From NCBI GenBank assembly GCA_963733945.1, contig CAVTFD010000037.1, forward strand, positions 98,233-162,232: a stretch of DNA of 64,000 nucleotides, written 5' to 3'. The notes under the pieces were generated by a model. That model did no database searches. It saw nothing but the letters and a program-made list of their open reading frames with translations, and was not told where the DNA came from. Source of the stretch: AP-15 sp963733945. Lineage in GTDB: Bacteria > Pseudomonadota > Alphaproteobacteria > ATCC43930 > CGMCC-115725. This document shows, one piece after another, positions 37,782 to 47,532 of the stretch. The position numbers and the translations under genes are program-made. Position 1 is the stretch's first letter, and each line of letters opens with the position of its first letter.

Positions 37782-39421
37782 CTAGGGCATCGTCGTCGGT
37801 TGCGGCGGCAGGGTGTTGTTGTCGGTGCGAGGCACGATCGCCCATTTCGGATCTTTGCCGAAATCAGGAACTTTGGAATAGACGTTTGTCTTCCACCAGT
37901 TCCATGCGGCCGCTGCGCCGGGGGCATTCTGATCGACCAGCATCGCCAAGCCGGGGGTGAGCCATGTCTGACGCCCGTCAGCCGCCAAATTGTTGCGGAA
38001 ATAGGCAGGCAAGCCGCCGGCTGGGCTGCATGACGTAGCACATGATCGGTTGACCCAGCCAGGCGTCAAAGCCTTGATCACGGCCGGCCATGTCGGGAAG
38101 AAGCCACCCCCCTTTTGCTCGACCGGCATCTCATACTGCGTAACCAGGATCGGCTGACCAGAGTTATTGATCATCCCGATCGGGTATTGGCCGCTCCATA
38201 GAGAAAGCGGTTCGGCAGCAAAACCTAGCTCGGCGATCCGACCCAAGCCATAATGCAGATACCACTGATTCCAAGGGGCGGAGTATGTGCCGACAGCGCC
38301 TGGAACATATTGTCCCTCGGTCTGATTGTTTATGATGGTGGCACAAGGAGTCGTCGTGGGATTGCAAGTGCTCTCCCAATTGTGCAGTGTTGGAGCATGC
38401 GTCGAAACTGGGCCGCCAGTGTCGTTGTTGGGATCTCCATACTTGGCGCCCCAGACTTTTATTGCCGAGCCGTCATATGGCGTGCCGGTAATCCCAAGGC
38501 CGCCTTCCCAACGAGCTAGCATGTCATTGGTCAGATAAGTGAAGTACGCCTTTTCCGGCGTTCCGTCCGGGGCGGCAAAGGCGGCCTCGGCGCGAATACG
38601 TGAGGTCCACCCTTCTCCGCGCAAGTCGGCATAGAAACCGCCATAGGCGCCGGTCGGACCACGGCTTCGTGACCGAGTTGCATCGCGAAGGGCTCGCGGC
38701 TGCAAACGCAGCCCACGTATACATTTCATCAAGGTACCACGAGTCGCCGGTCAAGATGTATGCCGGATAAAATGGGCTCGGGGTGTGGTCGGTGTCCCAC
38801 TGCCAATTCGGTTGACCCTTCCAAGCGATCGGGCCTACTTGCGTCAAATTATCCGCCGGCAGTCCGTAGCTGACCATCAGAGAACCTTGGTGTACATAGG
38901 GTCTTGCGATCGGCGGTCGAGATCACGCGGCCGAGCCCTGTTTCCGGGTTTAGGCCGGTCGGATCGCCGCGCGACAATCGCCGGGTCGGGTCGCTTTCGC
39001 GCAAATTGGCGGGATAGGCCCCGGCAAGGTCGGCCATGCCGAGTGACATCTGCCTCATGCGCCAATCGCCGGTGTAGAGCCATATCGCCGCCCATTGCGG
39101 ATAGGGTGCAATATAATCATGTGCCCCGGCGACGCCCATCCCGCACGACCATTGACCCCTATGGCCGTCGCAATCTCCGTCGTAAATATCGTTCGGTTTT
39201 CCGGCCCACAGCGAATATTCGGTGGCAATCAAGGTCTGCGGGATGACGATCGAGGTGTCGAAATTCGGCAGGAACCGGGTGCTTTCGAGATAGGCCAGAT
39301 TGTTGTCGATGTTGATTTGGGCCGAGGGCGTGCCGCCGATCCAGAATTCGCGCGTCCATCGGCTCAGCACATTGTGCATCTTGGGATAGGGCGTCTGCGT
39401 ACCCGTGAGATCGGCCGAATA
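37782..39421 (-). pseudogene. Large unknown secreted-type protein, 5'-truncated and frameshifted
   Basis: About 545 residues in at least three frames. From the left edge of the break: YSADLTGTQTPYPKMHNVLS, EFWIGGTPSAQINIDNNLAY, AGAHDYIAPYPQWAAIWLYTG, AYILTGDSWYLDEMYTWA, then an intact C-terminal ~315 residues ending PPQPTTMP. It is rich in Trp, Asn and Pro, suggesting a large extracellular, possibly carbohydrate-active protein; I cannot name a family. The 5' end stops abruptly where a fragment of an O-antigen ligase-like gene begins. A second degenerate copy lies at 35425-36060. Confidence 0.6.
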
Positions 39422-39780
39422 GCAACTGGTTCGAGATGCTTGGCGATCATGGTTTTGTCGGGCTTGCGATCTTTATCGCCATCTTGATCAGCACCGCGCT
39501 CGATGCAAGCTGGCTCGTCCGACATTCGCGCGGAAATCCGGATCTCGAATGGGCGAACACTCTCGGGCGAATGCTCCAGGCGTCATTGATCGGATATTGT
39601 GCCGGCGGGTCGTTCGCGACCCAGGCGATGTTCGACGGCTTCTACGCCGTAGTGATTATCGCCGCAGCGGCGCGCCGTATCGTCGCGGCCGAAATTGCGA
39701 GCCGCGACGCGGCCGTGGTCGCGAGAATACCCCTGATCCCGCGACCGCGCGGCGACCTCACCCCTCTGCCGACCGGCTGA
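39418..39780 (+). pseudogene. C-terminal fragment of an O-antigen ligase/polymerase-like protein
   Basis: The ~120 residues begin in mid-protein with NSNWFEMLGDHGFVGLAIFIA and continue with ASWLVRHSRGNPDLEWANTLG, close in pattern to the C-terminal end of exosortase-associated O-glycosylation ligases (WFEVLGEHGFVGL). The N-terminal ~300 residues are missing, and the fragment starts exactly where the minus-strand unknown gene is cut. Both are truncated at one point, which marks a recombination or assembly join. Confidence 0.65.
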
Positions 39781-39946
39781 GCAGCGCTCGGAGCTCCCAA
39801 CGGTTGACACTACAAGCAAACCGGCGGCGCCGCGCCTCGGGTTTTGTGAGGCTGTATCGCGATCAATCCACACCGATTTGGGCGCGGAGGTGAAAGGTCC
39901 TACCGGAGGAGGGAACGCGCGCCCAGCGGCGCCTCACAAGCCCCCG

Positions 39947-40726
39947 CTATCGTAGCGGCCGCTCCGCCATCACCATTATTGTAGACGCTAAATTTCGGAT
40001 GCCGAGACTCCACGCGATCAGATCATAAGCCAGTACCGCGCAGAACAGAGGAAAGAAAAATTCAAAGTATATGCACTGATAAAAGCTTAATTCATATTTT
40101 GCGTTTATCAAACCGTTTTGCTTGAGAAGATCTTGCACCGCCGAGAAGTAGCAGCGATCGTAAAAGGCTGGGAAGCCGTAGTTTCCTTCCTCCACCCATT
40201 CTGTTGGCAGCAGGTAACCCGCTATGCGACGGGCTAGCCAGTTCGGCAGCAGCTGGTTCAGTAACGCAAAAGGCGCAAACCGACCGGGGAATACATGAAT
40301 CATGGCGCCTCCCGGACGAAGTACATTTGTACAGTTCTCAAAAAACGCCTTATTGTCGCGGATATGCTCGACAACGGAGCGAGACACGACGAGGTCGGCC
40401 GAACCGTCACGAAGGGGAAGTCCGCGCGCCGTGGCGTCGGCGACGATCTTCTGATTGATGTCGCGGTTCCCTCGAAGCTGATCTTCGGAGTAGTCGAGCC
40501 CGATGATTAGTAGCCCGCGCGGCTGGTTGATGTAAGGAAAGAAAGGGCAGTCCTTGCCGCCGCCGACATCGAGCACGACCTGTCCTGGCCGACGGTTGAG
40601 TAACTCCGCCACCTCGTACTTGTAGAGAGTGTGGGGGTGGCGCTTGAACAGATATGGGAGCCGGGCTTCAACTGCCGCGCTGAGCCGTCGATTGGCGGCG
40701 AAAAAACGCCGGACGCAAGTAGACAT
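39947..40726 (-). CDS. Class I SAM-dependent methyltransferase
   Basis: The 259-residue protein has the SAM-binding motif VVLDVGGGKDCPFF, the acidic LIIGLDYSEDQL strand end and the motif IV region GSADLVVSRSVVEHI. The C-terminal third is hydrophobic (EFFFPLFCAVLAYDLIAW) and may touch the membrane. I start at ATG 40726 after GGAAAAAG. The setting among glycan genes suggests methylation of a lipid-linked sugar or polysaccharide intermediate. Confidence 0.85.
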   Translation of the reverse strand: MSTCVRRFFAANRRLSAAVEARLPYLFKRHPHTLYKYEVAELLNRRPGQVVLDVGGGKDCPFFPYINQPRGLLIIGLDYSEDQLRGNRDINQKIVADATARGLPLRDGSADLVVSRSVVEHIRDNKAFFENCTNVLRPGGAMIHVFPGRFAPFALLNQLLPNWLARRIAGYLLPTEWVEEGNYGFPAFYDRCYFSAVQDLLKQNGLINAKYELSFYQCIYFEFFFPLFCAVLAYDLIAWSLGIRNLASTIMVMAERPLR

Positions 40727-41115
40727 GGCTTTTTCCAAAGACTCGAGGAGGCTAGAGGCAAGAACGAAACGGGCTTTATAACCACAGGAAGACCGTGCAC
40801 AGGAACCTCTAACAGGCCGTTGAAGAAGGGTTGTGGGCATTTTGCTCCTTATGTTCATGATTCCGTGGTCGCGGGCTGGGGATGAGGATGCGCGGCGAGG
40901 ATCAGATTTGAGGTCAGCTTTTCAGTTACATAGACCTGGAGACATGGGTTCGCGCAGATCATCGGTTGCGGGCGCTCCGGGGGATCACGAACACGGCGCT
41001 GTCGGCGTTGGCGGGCGATTTTGCGGCGCTTTATTCGCGGATCGACGGCCTATGTAGAAAATTACACTTGCATTGGGCCGCCTAACAATCTCTCGGCTCC
41101 GCCGCCCAACCCCTC
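40727..41115. other. Gene-free stretch
   Basis: About 390 bases lie between the methyltransferase start and the manC stop. A plus-strand frame at 40833-41057 has low coding character and no ribosome-binding site. No repeat or RNA gene recognised. Confidence 0.45.
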
Positions 41116-42531
41116 CTAGCTCCGGCCGTAGCTGTCTTCGAGGCGGATGATGTCGTCTTCGCCGAGATAGCTTCCCGATTGTACCTCGATCAGGTGCAGC
41201 GGGATCTTGCCGGGGTTCTCGAGCCGATGAGCCGTGCCGAGCGGGATGTAGGTCGACTGGTCCTCGGTCAGGATTGTCTCTTCCTTTCCTCGGCGGATCT
41301 TTGCCGTGCCGTGGACGACGATCCAATGCTCGGCGCGATGATGATGCATCTGCAGCGAGAGCCGGCCGCCGGGCTTCACCATGATGTGCTTGACCTGCAC
41401 CCGGTGCCCGTTGTGCAGTGATCTGTACGTGCCCCATGGGCGATGGACGGTCGGCGGCGCCTCAGCCTCCCCGCGTCTTTCTCTGACGAGCCGCGCGACG
41501 AGTTGTCTGACCTCCTGCGTGCGGTTGCGCGGCGCGAGCATGACCGCGTCGGCCGTGACGACAACGACGAGATCCTCAATACCGATCGCGGCAAGCAGGC
41601 CGGCCTCGGAGCGCAGATAGCAATTGCGGGTGTCTTGAGCGACGACGTTCCCGGCGATCGAGTTGCCGGCAGGGTCCTTGGCGCTGATCTCCCACAGGGC
41701 ATCCCACGAGCCGACATCGCTCCAGCCCATGGTGACAGGTACGACTGCCGCGTGTTGCGTGTGCTCCATGACCGCGTAGTCGATCGACTCGGTTGCGCAC
41801 GCCGCGAACGCCTCTTTGCCGAGGCGGGTGAAATCGGCGTCATGACTCGCCTCGGCGAGCGCCCGCCGACAAGCGGCGACGATATCGGGCCGCAGGCGCT
41901 CCAGCTCGTCGAGAAGGAGTCGCGCCGGAAACAGAAAGATGCCGCCGTTCCATAAATGCTCGCCCGAGGCGATATAAGCTTGCGCCTTCTCGGTGTCGGG
42001 CTTCTCGACGAATTCTGCAACCCGGAAGACACCGCTGACGCCGTCGAACGCCGGCCCTCGTCGGATATAGCCATAACCGGTTTCGGGGCGCTCGGGGGCG
42101 ATCCCGAAACTGACCAGACTGCCGCAGCGAGCCGCCGAGGCCGCGCGGTCAATCGCTGCGGCAAAGGCTGCGTCATCCTCGATGATGTGGTCGGAGGGCA
42201 GCAGCAGCATCAGCGGATCGGGATCGCTCTTGGCGAGCACCAGGGCTGCGACGCAAGCGGCGGGCGCCGTGTTGCGGCCGACAGGCTCGAGCAACAGCGC
42301 GCGCGGCGCCGCCCCGACCTCGCGCAGCTGCTCGGCGATGATGAACCTGTGCTCTTCATTGGCGACCAGTAGAGGCGGGGCGAAGCGGCCAGGGTCTTCG
42401 ACTCGCTGCACCGTCTGCTGCAGCAGGCTGTCGCGGCCGAGCAGAGGCAACAACTGCTTAGGATAAAGCGTGCGCGACATCGGCCACAGCCGGGTGCCCG
42501 AGCCGCCGGACAGAATGACCGGATGAATCAT
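41116..42531 (-). CDS. manC: Mannose-1-phosphate guanylyltransferase / mannose-6-phosphate isomerase
   Basis: This 471-residue bifunctional enzyme makes GDP-mannose for exopolysaccharide or LPS. The N-terminal nucleotidyltransferase has VILSGGSGTRLWPMSR, QLLPLLG and FVEKPD; the sugar-binding region has LWNGGIFLFPA. The C-terminal cupin isomerase has KPGGRLSLQMHHHRAEHWIVVHG with the zinc-ligand histidines, and YIPLGTAHRLENPG. Length and both active sites are normal. I start at ATG 42531 with MIHPVILSGG; the upstream frame is not homologous. It borders the glycan genes on one side and the T2SS on the other. Confidence 0.97.
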   Translation of the reverse strand: MIHPVILSGGSGTRLWPMSRTLYPKQLLPLLGRDSLLQQTVQRVEDPGRFAPPLLVANEEHRFIIAEQLREVGAAPRALLLEPVGRNTAPAACVAALVLAKSDPDPLMLLLPSDHIIEDDAAFAAAIDRAASAARCGSLVSFGIAPERPETGYGYIRRGPAFDGVSGVFRVAEFVEKPDTEKAQAYIASGEHLWNGGIFLFPARLLLDELERLRPDIVAACRRALAEASHDADFTRLGKEAFAACATESIDYAVMEHTQHAAVVPVTMGWSDVGSWDALWEISAKDPAGNSIAGNVVAQDTRNCYLRSEAGLLAAIGIEDLVVVVTADAVMLAPRNRTQEVRQLVARLVRERRGEAEAPPTVHRPWGTYRSLHNGHRVQVKHIMVKPGGRLSLQMHHHRAEHWIVVHGTAKIRRGKEETILTEDQSTYIPLGTAHRLENPGKIPLHLIEVQSGSYLGEDDIIRLEDSYGRS

Positions 42532-42680
42532 GCCACATCCTCCCGCGTCTCGACGAACCGACCCTGCGAGGCCGGGCCGAAATACACGGTTTTTGCACAA
42601 GCGCAAATCTTATCGATTTTACGCTGCCGAGCGCCAAGAAATCGTCAAGGCTCCGGGCGGAGGACGCTAGTGCCGCGCCT

Positions 42681-43427
42681 CTAAACGGTCAGCGCCGGCG
42701 CCAGCCAAACGAGCCAGGTGGCAAAGGCAAGAAACGGGCCGAACGGGAGCGCCGACTGCGCGCCGAGACGAATGCCGGCGAGGCGCATGCAGGCGGCGGC
42801 GCCCAGCCCCGCAAGCGCCGCGAGCAGAACCACCTGCGGCAGCGCTCGCACTCCAATCCACGCCCCGGCCGCCGCCAGCAGCTTGGCGTCACCGTGGCCC
42901 AAGCCCTCGCGGCCGCGCAAGGCGCTATAGAGAAGGCCGACCGCGCGCAGGCCGAGATAGCCGGCGACGGCGCCAAGGGCGCGATCGGTCAGCCCCTCGG
43001 GCTCGAAGGCCACGGCGGCGGCGAGCCCGGCTACAACGAGCGGCAAGGTCAGCGCGTCAGGCAAAAGCCAGGTGCGGAGATCGATCCAACCGAGCGTGAG
43101 CAGCCACCAGCCGAGCACGCAGTCGAGCCACGCTCCCATCCCGCGATCGATCGACACCGAGAGCAACGCGACCGCCAGCGCGGCGAGCTCGATCCCGGGA
43201 TAGAACCAGCCGAGCGGGCGCCTGCAGAAACGGCAGCGGCCCGCGGCCGCGAGCCAGCTGAACAACGGCACGAGGTCGCGGACCGCAAGAGCGGCGCCAC
43301 ACCCCTCGCAACGCGACCGCCCCCGGGCGATAGGCCTGCCGTCGGGCAGCCGCTGGACGACGACGCCAAGGAAGCTGCCGATAAACGGGGCTGCGAGCAC
43401 CGCGCCCCAATGCGGCGGCGTCGGCAT
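42681..43427 (-). CDS. gspO: Prepilin peptidase/N-methyltransferase GspO
   Basis: The 248-residue A24 aspartic protease of the inner membrane cleaves and methylates pseudopilins. Two CxxC pairs of the cytoplasmic zinc domain (SRCEGCG, CRFCRR) and both catalytic Asp residues (GWIDLRT, GHGDAKL) are present, with about seven membrane helices. It is divergent from gspE, sharing a ~120-base promoter region, so it probably serves the T2SS encoded next to it. Confidence 0.95.
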   Translation of the reverse strand: MPTPPHWGAVLAAPFIGSFLGVVVQRLPDGRPIARGRSRCEGCGAALAVRDLVPLFSWLAAAGRCRFCRRPLGWFYPGIELAALAVALLSVSIDRGMGAWLDCVLGWWLLTLGWIDLRTWLLPDALTLPLVVAGLAAAVAFEPEGLTDRALGAVAGYLGLRAVGLLYSALRGREGLGHGDAKLLAAAGAWIGVRALPQVVLLAALAGLGAAACMRLAGIRLGAQSALPFGPFLAFATWLVWLAPALTV

Positions 43428-43545
43428 CGGCCATACGGTCGACCAGTTCCGCCCCGAACATCCGTTCCCGCTCCCGCTGTCGATCGATTTTTATCGCTCT
43501 CGGGAACCATTTCTGAAGCAGCGTCCGAGAGGATAAGATGCCGTC

Positions 43546-45285
43546 ATGACGTTCGAACCCGTTGCTTCTCCAACCGCGCAGGATGCCGCCGAGGCGCTCG
43601 CCAAACTCGGCCCGGCCCTGATCGACAGCGGCGCCGTCGACCCGCGCACCCTGGAGCGCGCGCGCCGGGTCGCGTCCGAGACCGGCGGCCGGCTCGACCG
43701 TGTCCTGACCCAGCTCGGCCTAATCAGCGAGCGCGGGCTCGCCGAGGCTCTGGCGCAGCTCGTCGCGGCCCCGATCGTCAGGCCGGCAGATTATCCCGAT
43801 ACTGCGCTGTTCGTCGACCGGCTGAAGCCCAAATTCCTGCGCAAGGTGCATGCGCTGCCGATTGTCGAAAGCGAGGGCCGCGCGGTGCTGGCCATGGCCG
43901 ACCCGCTGGACGTCTTTACCCGCAATGCGGTGGCGGCGGCGCTCGGCCGGCCGGTGGCGGTGGCGGTCGCCGTCCCGATCGAGCTCGAAGCCGCGTTCGA
44001 CCGGCTCTATTCCGAGCCCGGCGACGGCGCCGATGGCGAGGCGATGCTGGACGCGGTGGTTGCCGACGCTGAACCAGCTGAGGAGGACGCTGAGCGACTC
44101 AAGGACCTCGCCAGCGAGGCGCCGGTGATCCGCCTCGTCAATCAGATGATCGCGCGCGCCGTCGAGACCCATGCCTCCGATATCCATCTCGAGCCATTCC
44201 CGGACCGGCTGCGGGTGCGCTATCGCTATGATGGCGTGCTGCACGAGCTTGAACCGCCGCCGGCGAGGCTCCAGGCCGCCATCGTCTCGCGCATCAAGAT
44301 CATGGCGCGGCTCGACATCGCCGAGCGCCGGCTGCCGCAGGACGGCCGCATCAAGCTGACCGTGCGCGGCCACGAGATCGACTTCCGGGTGTCCACGGTG
44401 CCCTCGCTCCACGGCGAGAAGGTCGTGCTGCGCGTGCTCGACCGCACCGCTGTCGAGTTCAACTACGAAAAGCTGGGTTTGCCCCCGGACATCTGGCAGG
44501 GGATCGAACGTGCGCTCGAACTGCCGAACGGGATGGTGCTGGTAACCGGGCCGACGGGCAGCGGCAAGACCACGACGCTATATACCGGCCTCTTAAAGTT
44601 GAACACCGTGGCGCGGAATGTCGTGACCGTCGAGGACCCGATTGAATATCAGCTGGCAGGCATCAACCAGATCCAGGTAAAGCCCCAGATCGGCCTCAAT
44701 TTCGCCAGCCTGCTGCGCTCGATCTTGCGGCAAGATCCGGACGTCATCATGATCGGCGAGATCCGCGATATCGAGACTGTGCAGATCGCCGTCCAGGCTG
44801 CGCTAACCGGCCATCTCGTGCTGTCGACCGTGCATACGAATTCGGCCGCCGCAACGATAACGCGTCTGCGCGATATGGGACTTGAGGATTATCTTATGAC
44901 AGCCACCCTGAAGGGGGTGCTGGCGCAGCGGCTGGTCCGTCGGCTCTGCCCGGTATGCAAAACCGGGGAGCCGGCGCCAGCCGCGCTGATCGAACGGTTC
45001 GGCCTGGAACGATTGGCCACGTCGAACGCGATTACGATCTACCACTCGAAGGGTTGCGCCGAATGCCGCGGCACCGGCTTTCGCGGGCGCCGGGCTATTG
45101 CCGAGCTACTGGTGCCGAACCGGGCGATCGACCGGCTGATCTTCGAGGGGGCCGACGACACCGCGATCGAGCGCGCCGCAGTCGCGGACGGCATGCGCCC
45201 GATATTCGACAGCGGTCTGATGGCGGTGCTCGAGGGTGACACCACGATCGAGGAGGTCGTCCGCTGCATCAGGAGCGAAGCCTGA
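43546..45285 (+). CDS. gspE: T2SS ATPase GspE
   Basis: The 579-residue cytosolic hexameric ATPase energises pseudopilus growth. Visible are an N-terminal GspE-N domain, Walker A TGPTGSGKTTTLYTGL, the Asp box VTVEDPIEYQL, Walker B QDPDVIMIGEIRD, the His box TGHLVLSTVHTNSA and the tetracysteine zinc element (LCPVCK, GCAECRGTG). All catalytic parts are intact. The operon runs on to gspF after 123 bases. Confidence 0.97.
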   Translation: MTFEPVASPTAQDAAEALAKLGPALIDSGAVDPRTLERARRVASETGGRLDRVLTQLGLISERGLAEALAQLVAAPIVRPADYPDTALFVDRLKPKFLRKVHALPIVESEGRAVLAMADPLDVFTRNAVAAALGRPVAVAVAVPIELEAAFDRLYSEPGDGADGEAMLDAVVADAEPAEEDAERLKDLASEAPVIRLVNQMIARAVETHASDIHLEPFPDRLRVRYRYDGVLHELEPPPARLQAAIVSRIKIMARLDIAERRLPQDGRIKLTVRGHEIDFRVSTVPSLHGEKVVLRVLDRTAVEFNYEKLGLPPDIWQGIERALELPNGMVLVTGPTGSGKTTTLYTGLLKLNTVARNVVTVEDPIEYQLAGINQIQVKPQIGLNFASLLRSILRQDPDVIMIGEIRDIETVQIAVQAALTGHLVLSTVHTNSAAATITRLRDMGLEDYLMTATLKGVLAQRLVRRLCPVCKTGEPAPAALIERFGLERLATSNAITIYHSKGCAECRGTGFRGRRAIAELLVPNRAIDRLIFEGADDTAIERAAVADGMRPIFDSGLMAVLEGDTTIEEVVRCIRSEA

Positions 45286-45408
45286 TCGTCCGCGCCGTTG
45301 ACCGTCGGCACGCGCGCGCCCACGGTCTCCTGCAACAGGGAAGAACCGGGGCCGGGTTCCCGCTCTATCCTTCGACGATCCGTATGAGACTACAGCCGGA
45401 AAGCTGAG

Positions 45409-46632
45409 ATGCCATCGTTCCGCTGGTCGGCGATCAATGGCGGCGGCGAGACCGTCCACGGCGTCATGGACGCGCCCGATCGCAGTGCCGTGGTCGAGCG
45501 GCTGCAGCGCCAGGGGCAGATCGTGCTGCGCGCGGATCCGGCCGAAGGCTGGCGCGGCCTCGGCGAGTTGTTGCAGATAGAAATCGGCGGCGCCCGAGGT
45601 CTCGACAAGACATCGCTCGTCGAGGTGACCCGGGAGCTCGCGATCATGCTGATGGCGGGACAGGATCTTGATCGCGCGCTGCGCTTTGTCGTCGACAATA
45701 CCCGCAGCGCCCGGGCCCGCAAGATTCTTGGCAATGTCCGCGATAAGGTGCGGTCGGGCAGCTCGTTGGGCGCGGCGCTCGCCGGCGAACCACGCAGCTT
45801 TTCGAAGCTTTACATCGGATTGGTCCGCGCCGGCGAAGCCGGGGGCACCCTTCCCGGGACCCTCGACCGCCTCGCCGGCCTGCTTGAGCGGGAACGCAGC
45901 CTGACCGCCAGCCTGCGCGCGGCGCTGATTTACCCGGCTCTTCTGGTCGTCGCCGCGGTCGGCTCGATCGTGCTGCTGCTCGATTATGTGCTGCCGCAAT
46001 TCACTCCGATTTTCGAGCAAGCCGGCGCGCAACTGCCGACCGCGACCCGCGTGCTGATGACGCTCGGCGCCATCATCGGCGCAGCCTTGCCGTGGTTTTT
46101 GGCGGCATTGCTGGTCGGCGGTCTGGTCGCCCGTCATCTGCTGGGGCAGCCCGCTTACCGGCTGCCGTTTGATCGCCTGCTGCTGCGCCTGCCGATCGCC
46201 GGCGGTTTGATCCGCGAGACCGTCGCGGCGCGGCTGACGCGAACGCTCGGCAGCCTGCTCGACAATGGGGTGCCGCTGATTCCGGCGCTGGGCATCGCCC
46301 AGGAGGCGCTCGGTAACCTCGCGGCGGCGGCCGCGGTCGAAGCGGCGGCGCTCAGGGCCAAGGGCGGCGCCGGCCTCGCCCGGCCGCTTGCCGCCGCCGG
46401 GGTGTTTCCGGCGCGCACGATCCATCTGTTGCAGCTCGGCGAGGAAGCGGCACAGCTGGCGGCGATGTCACTAAAAGCCGCCGATATCCACGACGAGCAG
46501 GCGCGGTTGATGATGCAACGCCTGGTAGCCCTAGCGGTGCCGCTGATCACGATCACGATGGGCCTTGCCGTTGCCGGGATCATCAGCGCGCTGCTGACGG
46601 CGATGCTGAGCCTCAATGATTTGGCGAGGTGA
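45409..46632 (+). CDS. gspF: T2SS inner-membrane platform protein GspF
   Basis: The 407-residue protein has two GspF domains, each with cytoplasmic helices and membrane segments (LIYPALLVVAAVGSIVLLLDYVLP; VPLITITMGLAVAGIISALL). The family motif GAALAGEPRSFSKLYIGLVRAGEAGGTL is present. It connects GspE motion to pseudopilus assembly. Its end overlaps the start of gspH by 17 bases. Confidence 0.96.
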   Translation: MPSFRWSAINGGGETVHGVMDAPDRSAVVERLQRQGQIVLRADPAEGWRGLGELLQIEIGGARGLDKTSLVEVTRELAIMLMAGQDLDRALRFVVDNTRSARARKILGNVRDKVRSGSSLGAALAGEPRSFSKLYIGLVRAGEAGGTLPGTLDRLAGLLERERSLTASLRAALIYPALLVVAAVGSIVLLLDYVLPQFTPIFEQAGAQLPTATRVLMTLGAIIGAALPWFLAALLVGGLVARHLLGQPAYRLPFDRLLLRLPIAGGLIRETVAARLTRTLGSLLDNGVPLIPALGIAQEALGNLAAAAAVEAAALRAKGGAGLARPLAAAGVFPARTIHLLQLGEEAAQLAAMSLKAADIHDEQARLMMQRLVALAVPLITITMGLAVAGIISALLTAMLSLNDLAR

Positions 46633-47113
46633 ACCGGGATCGACGCCGGCCATCGGGCCTGCGCCGGGCATCGGCAAACCAAATGGCTTTAGCCTGATCG
46701 AGCTAGTGGTGGTGCTTGCCGTCATGGGCTTCGCTCTGGTCCTGATCGTCGGCTACAAGGCGCCCTGGAGCAGCGCGCTCGGGCTCGAAGGAACCGCTGC
46801 CGAGCTCGCCTCCGGTCTGCGTCTGGCGCGCTCGCAAGCAATCGCCGACAACCAGCCGGTGGCATTTTCGCTCGATTTGTCCGGTCATCGTTACCGGGTC
46901 GGTGGCGAGGTGCCGCGCAGTCTGCCTCCCAAACTCTCGATCGCGCTGCTGACGGTCACCGGTGAGAAGCGCAACGCCACCACCGGCGATATTCGTTTCA
47001 ACCCCGACGGCAGCTCCACCGGCGGCAGAATCACGCTTGCCGACGGCTCGCGGCGCGTCGCCGTCGGGGTCGACTGGCTGACCGGCCGGGTCACGGTCGC
47101 CGATGTGCACTGA
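46616..47113 (+). CDS. gspH: T2SS minor pseudopilin GspH
   Basis: This 165-residue type IV pilin-like protein has the prepilin site NG-FSLIELVVVLAVMGFALVLIV after an unusually long ~28-residue leader. Glu5 is present. The soluble part carries the GspH fold (LASGLRLARSQAIADNQPVAF). The start overlaps gspF; a shorter start is not evident. It overlaps gspI by 11 bases, indicating coupled translation. Confidence 0.92.
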   Translation: MIWRGEPGSTPAIGPAPGIGKPNGFSLIELVVVLAVMGFALVLIVGYKAPWSSALGLEGTAAELASGLRLARSQAIADNQPVAFSLDLSGHRYRVGGEVPRSLPPKLSIALLTVTGEKRNATTGDIRFNPDGSSTGGRITLADGSRRVAVGVDWLTGRVTVADVH

Positions 47114-47525
47114 ACGGGCGTCGACCGCTTCCGGCTTCACCTTGCTCGAGGTCGTTGTCGCTTTGGTGATCGCCTCGTTGGCGCTGATCGGGCTATTCCA
47201 GGCTGGTACCGGCGGGCTGTTCGCCGTCGACACCGCGGCTCGGGCCGAGGAAGCGTTGCAGCGCGCACAATCCCATCTCGCCGCGGTCGGGCGGGACGCC
47301 GCCCTGGTCGAAGGAGACTCCAGCGGCGATGACGGCGGCGGCTACCGTTGGCGGTTGCACATACAGCCGGTGACGCAGCGGCCAGGTGTGGCAACGGACG
47401 GGGTCACCCCGCAGACGACGTCCCTGTTCGACGTCGAGGTCGCAATCTCGTGGCAGGCGCGCGCTCACCAGCGCGCGGTCGTGCTGCGGACATTGCGCAT
47501 CGGCACTACCGGCGCCGGCGGATGA
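47103..47525 (+). CDS. gspI: T2SS minor pseudopilin GspI
   Basis: The 140-residue protein has the prepilin site SG-FTLLEVVVALVIASLALIGLFQ. The size and the arrangement after gspH fit GspI, which forms the pseudopilus tip with GspJ and GspK. An acidic DGGG linker lies in the middle of the soluble domain. The stop lies just before gspJ. Confidence 0.92.
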   Translation: MCTERASTASGFTLLEVVVALVIASLALIGLFQAGTGGLFAVDTAARAEEALQRAQSHLAAVGRDAALVEGDSSGDDGGGYRWRLHIQPVTQRPGVATDGVTPQTTSLFDVEVAISWQARAHQRAVVLRTLRIGTTGAGG

Positions 47526-47532
47526 CGCCGCC

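Noticed and set aside
45106..46425. 439-residue minus-strand open frame
   Set aside because: Antisense of gspE/gspF; no signals of its own.
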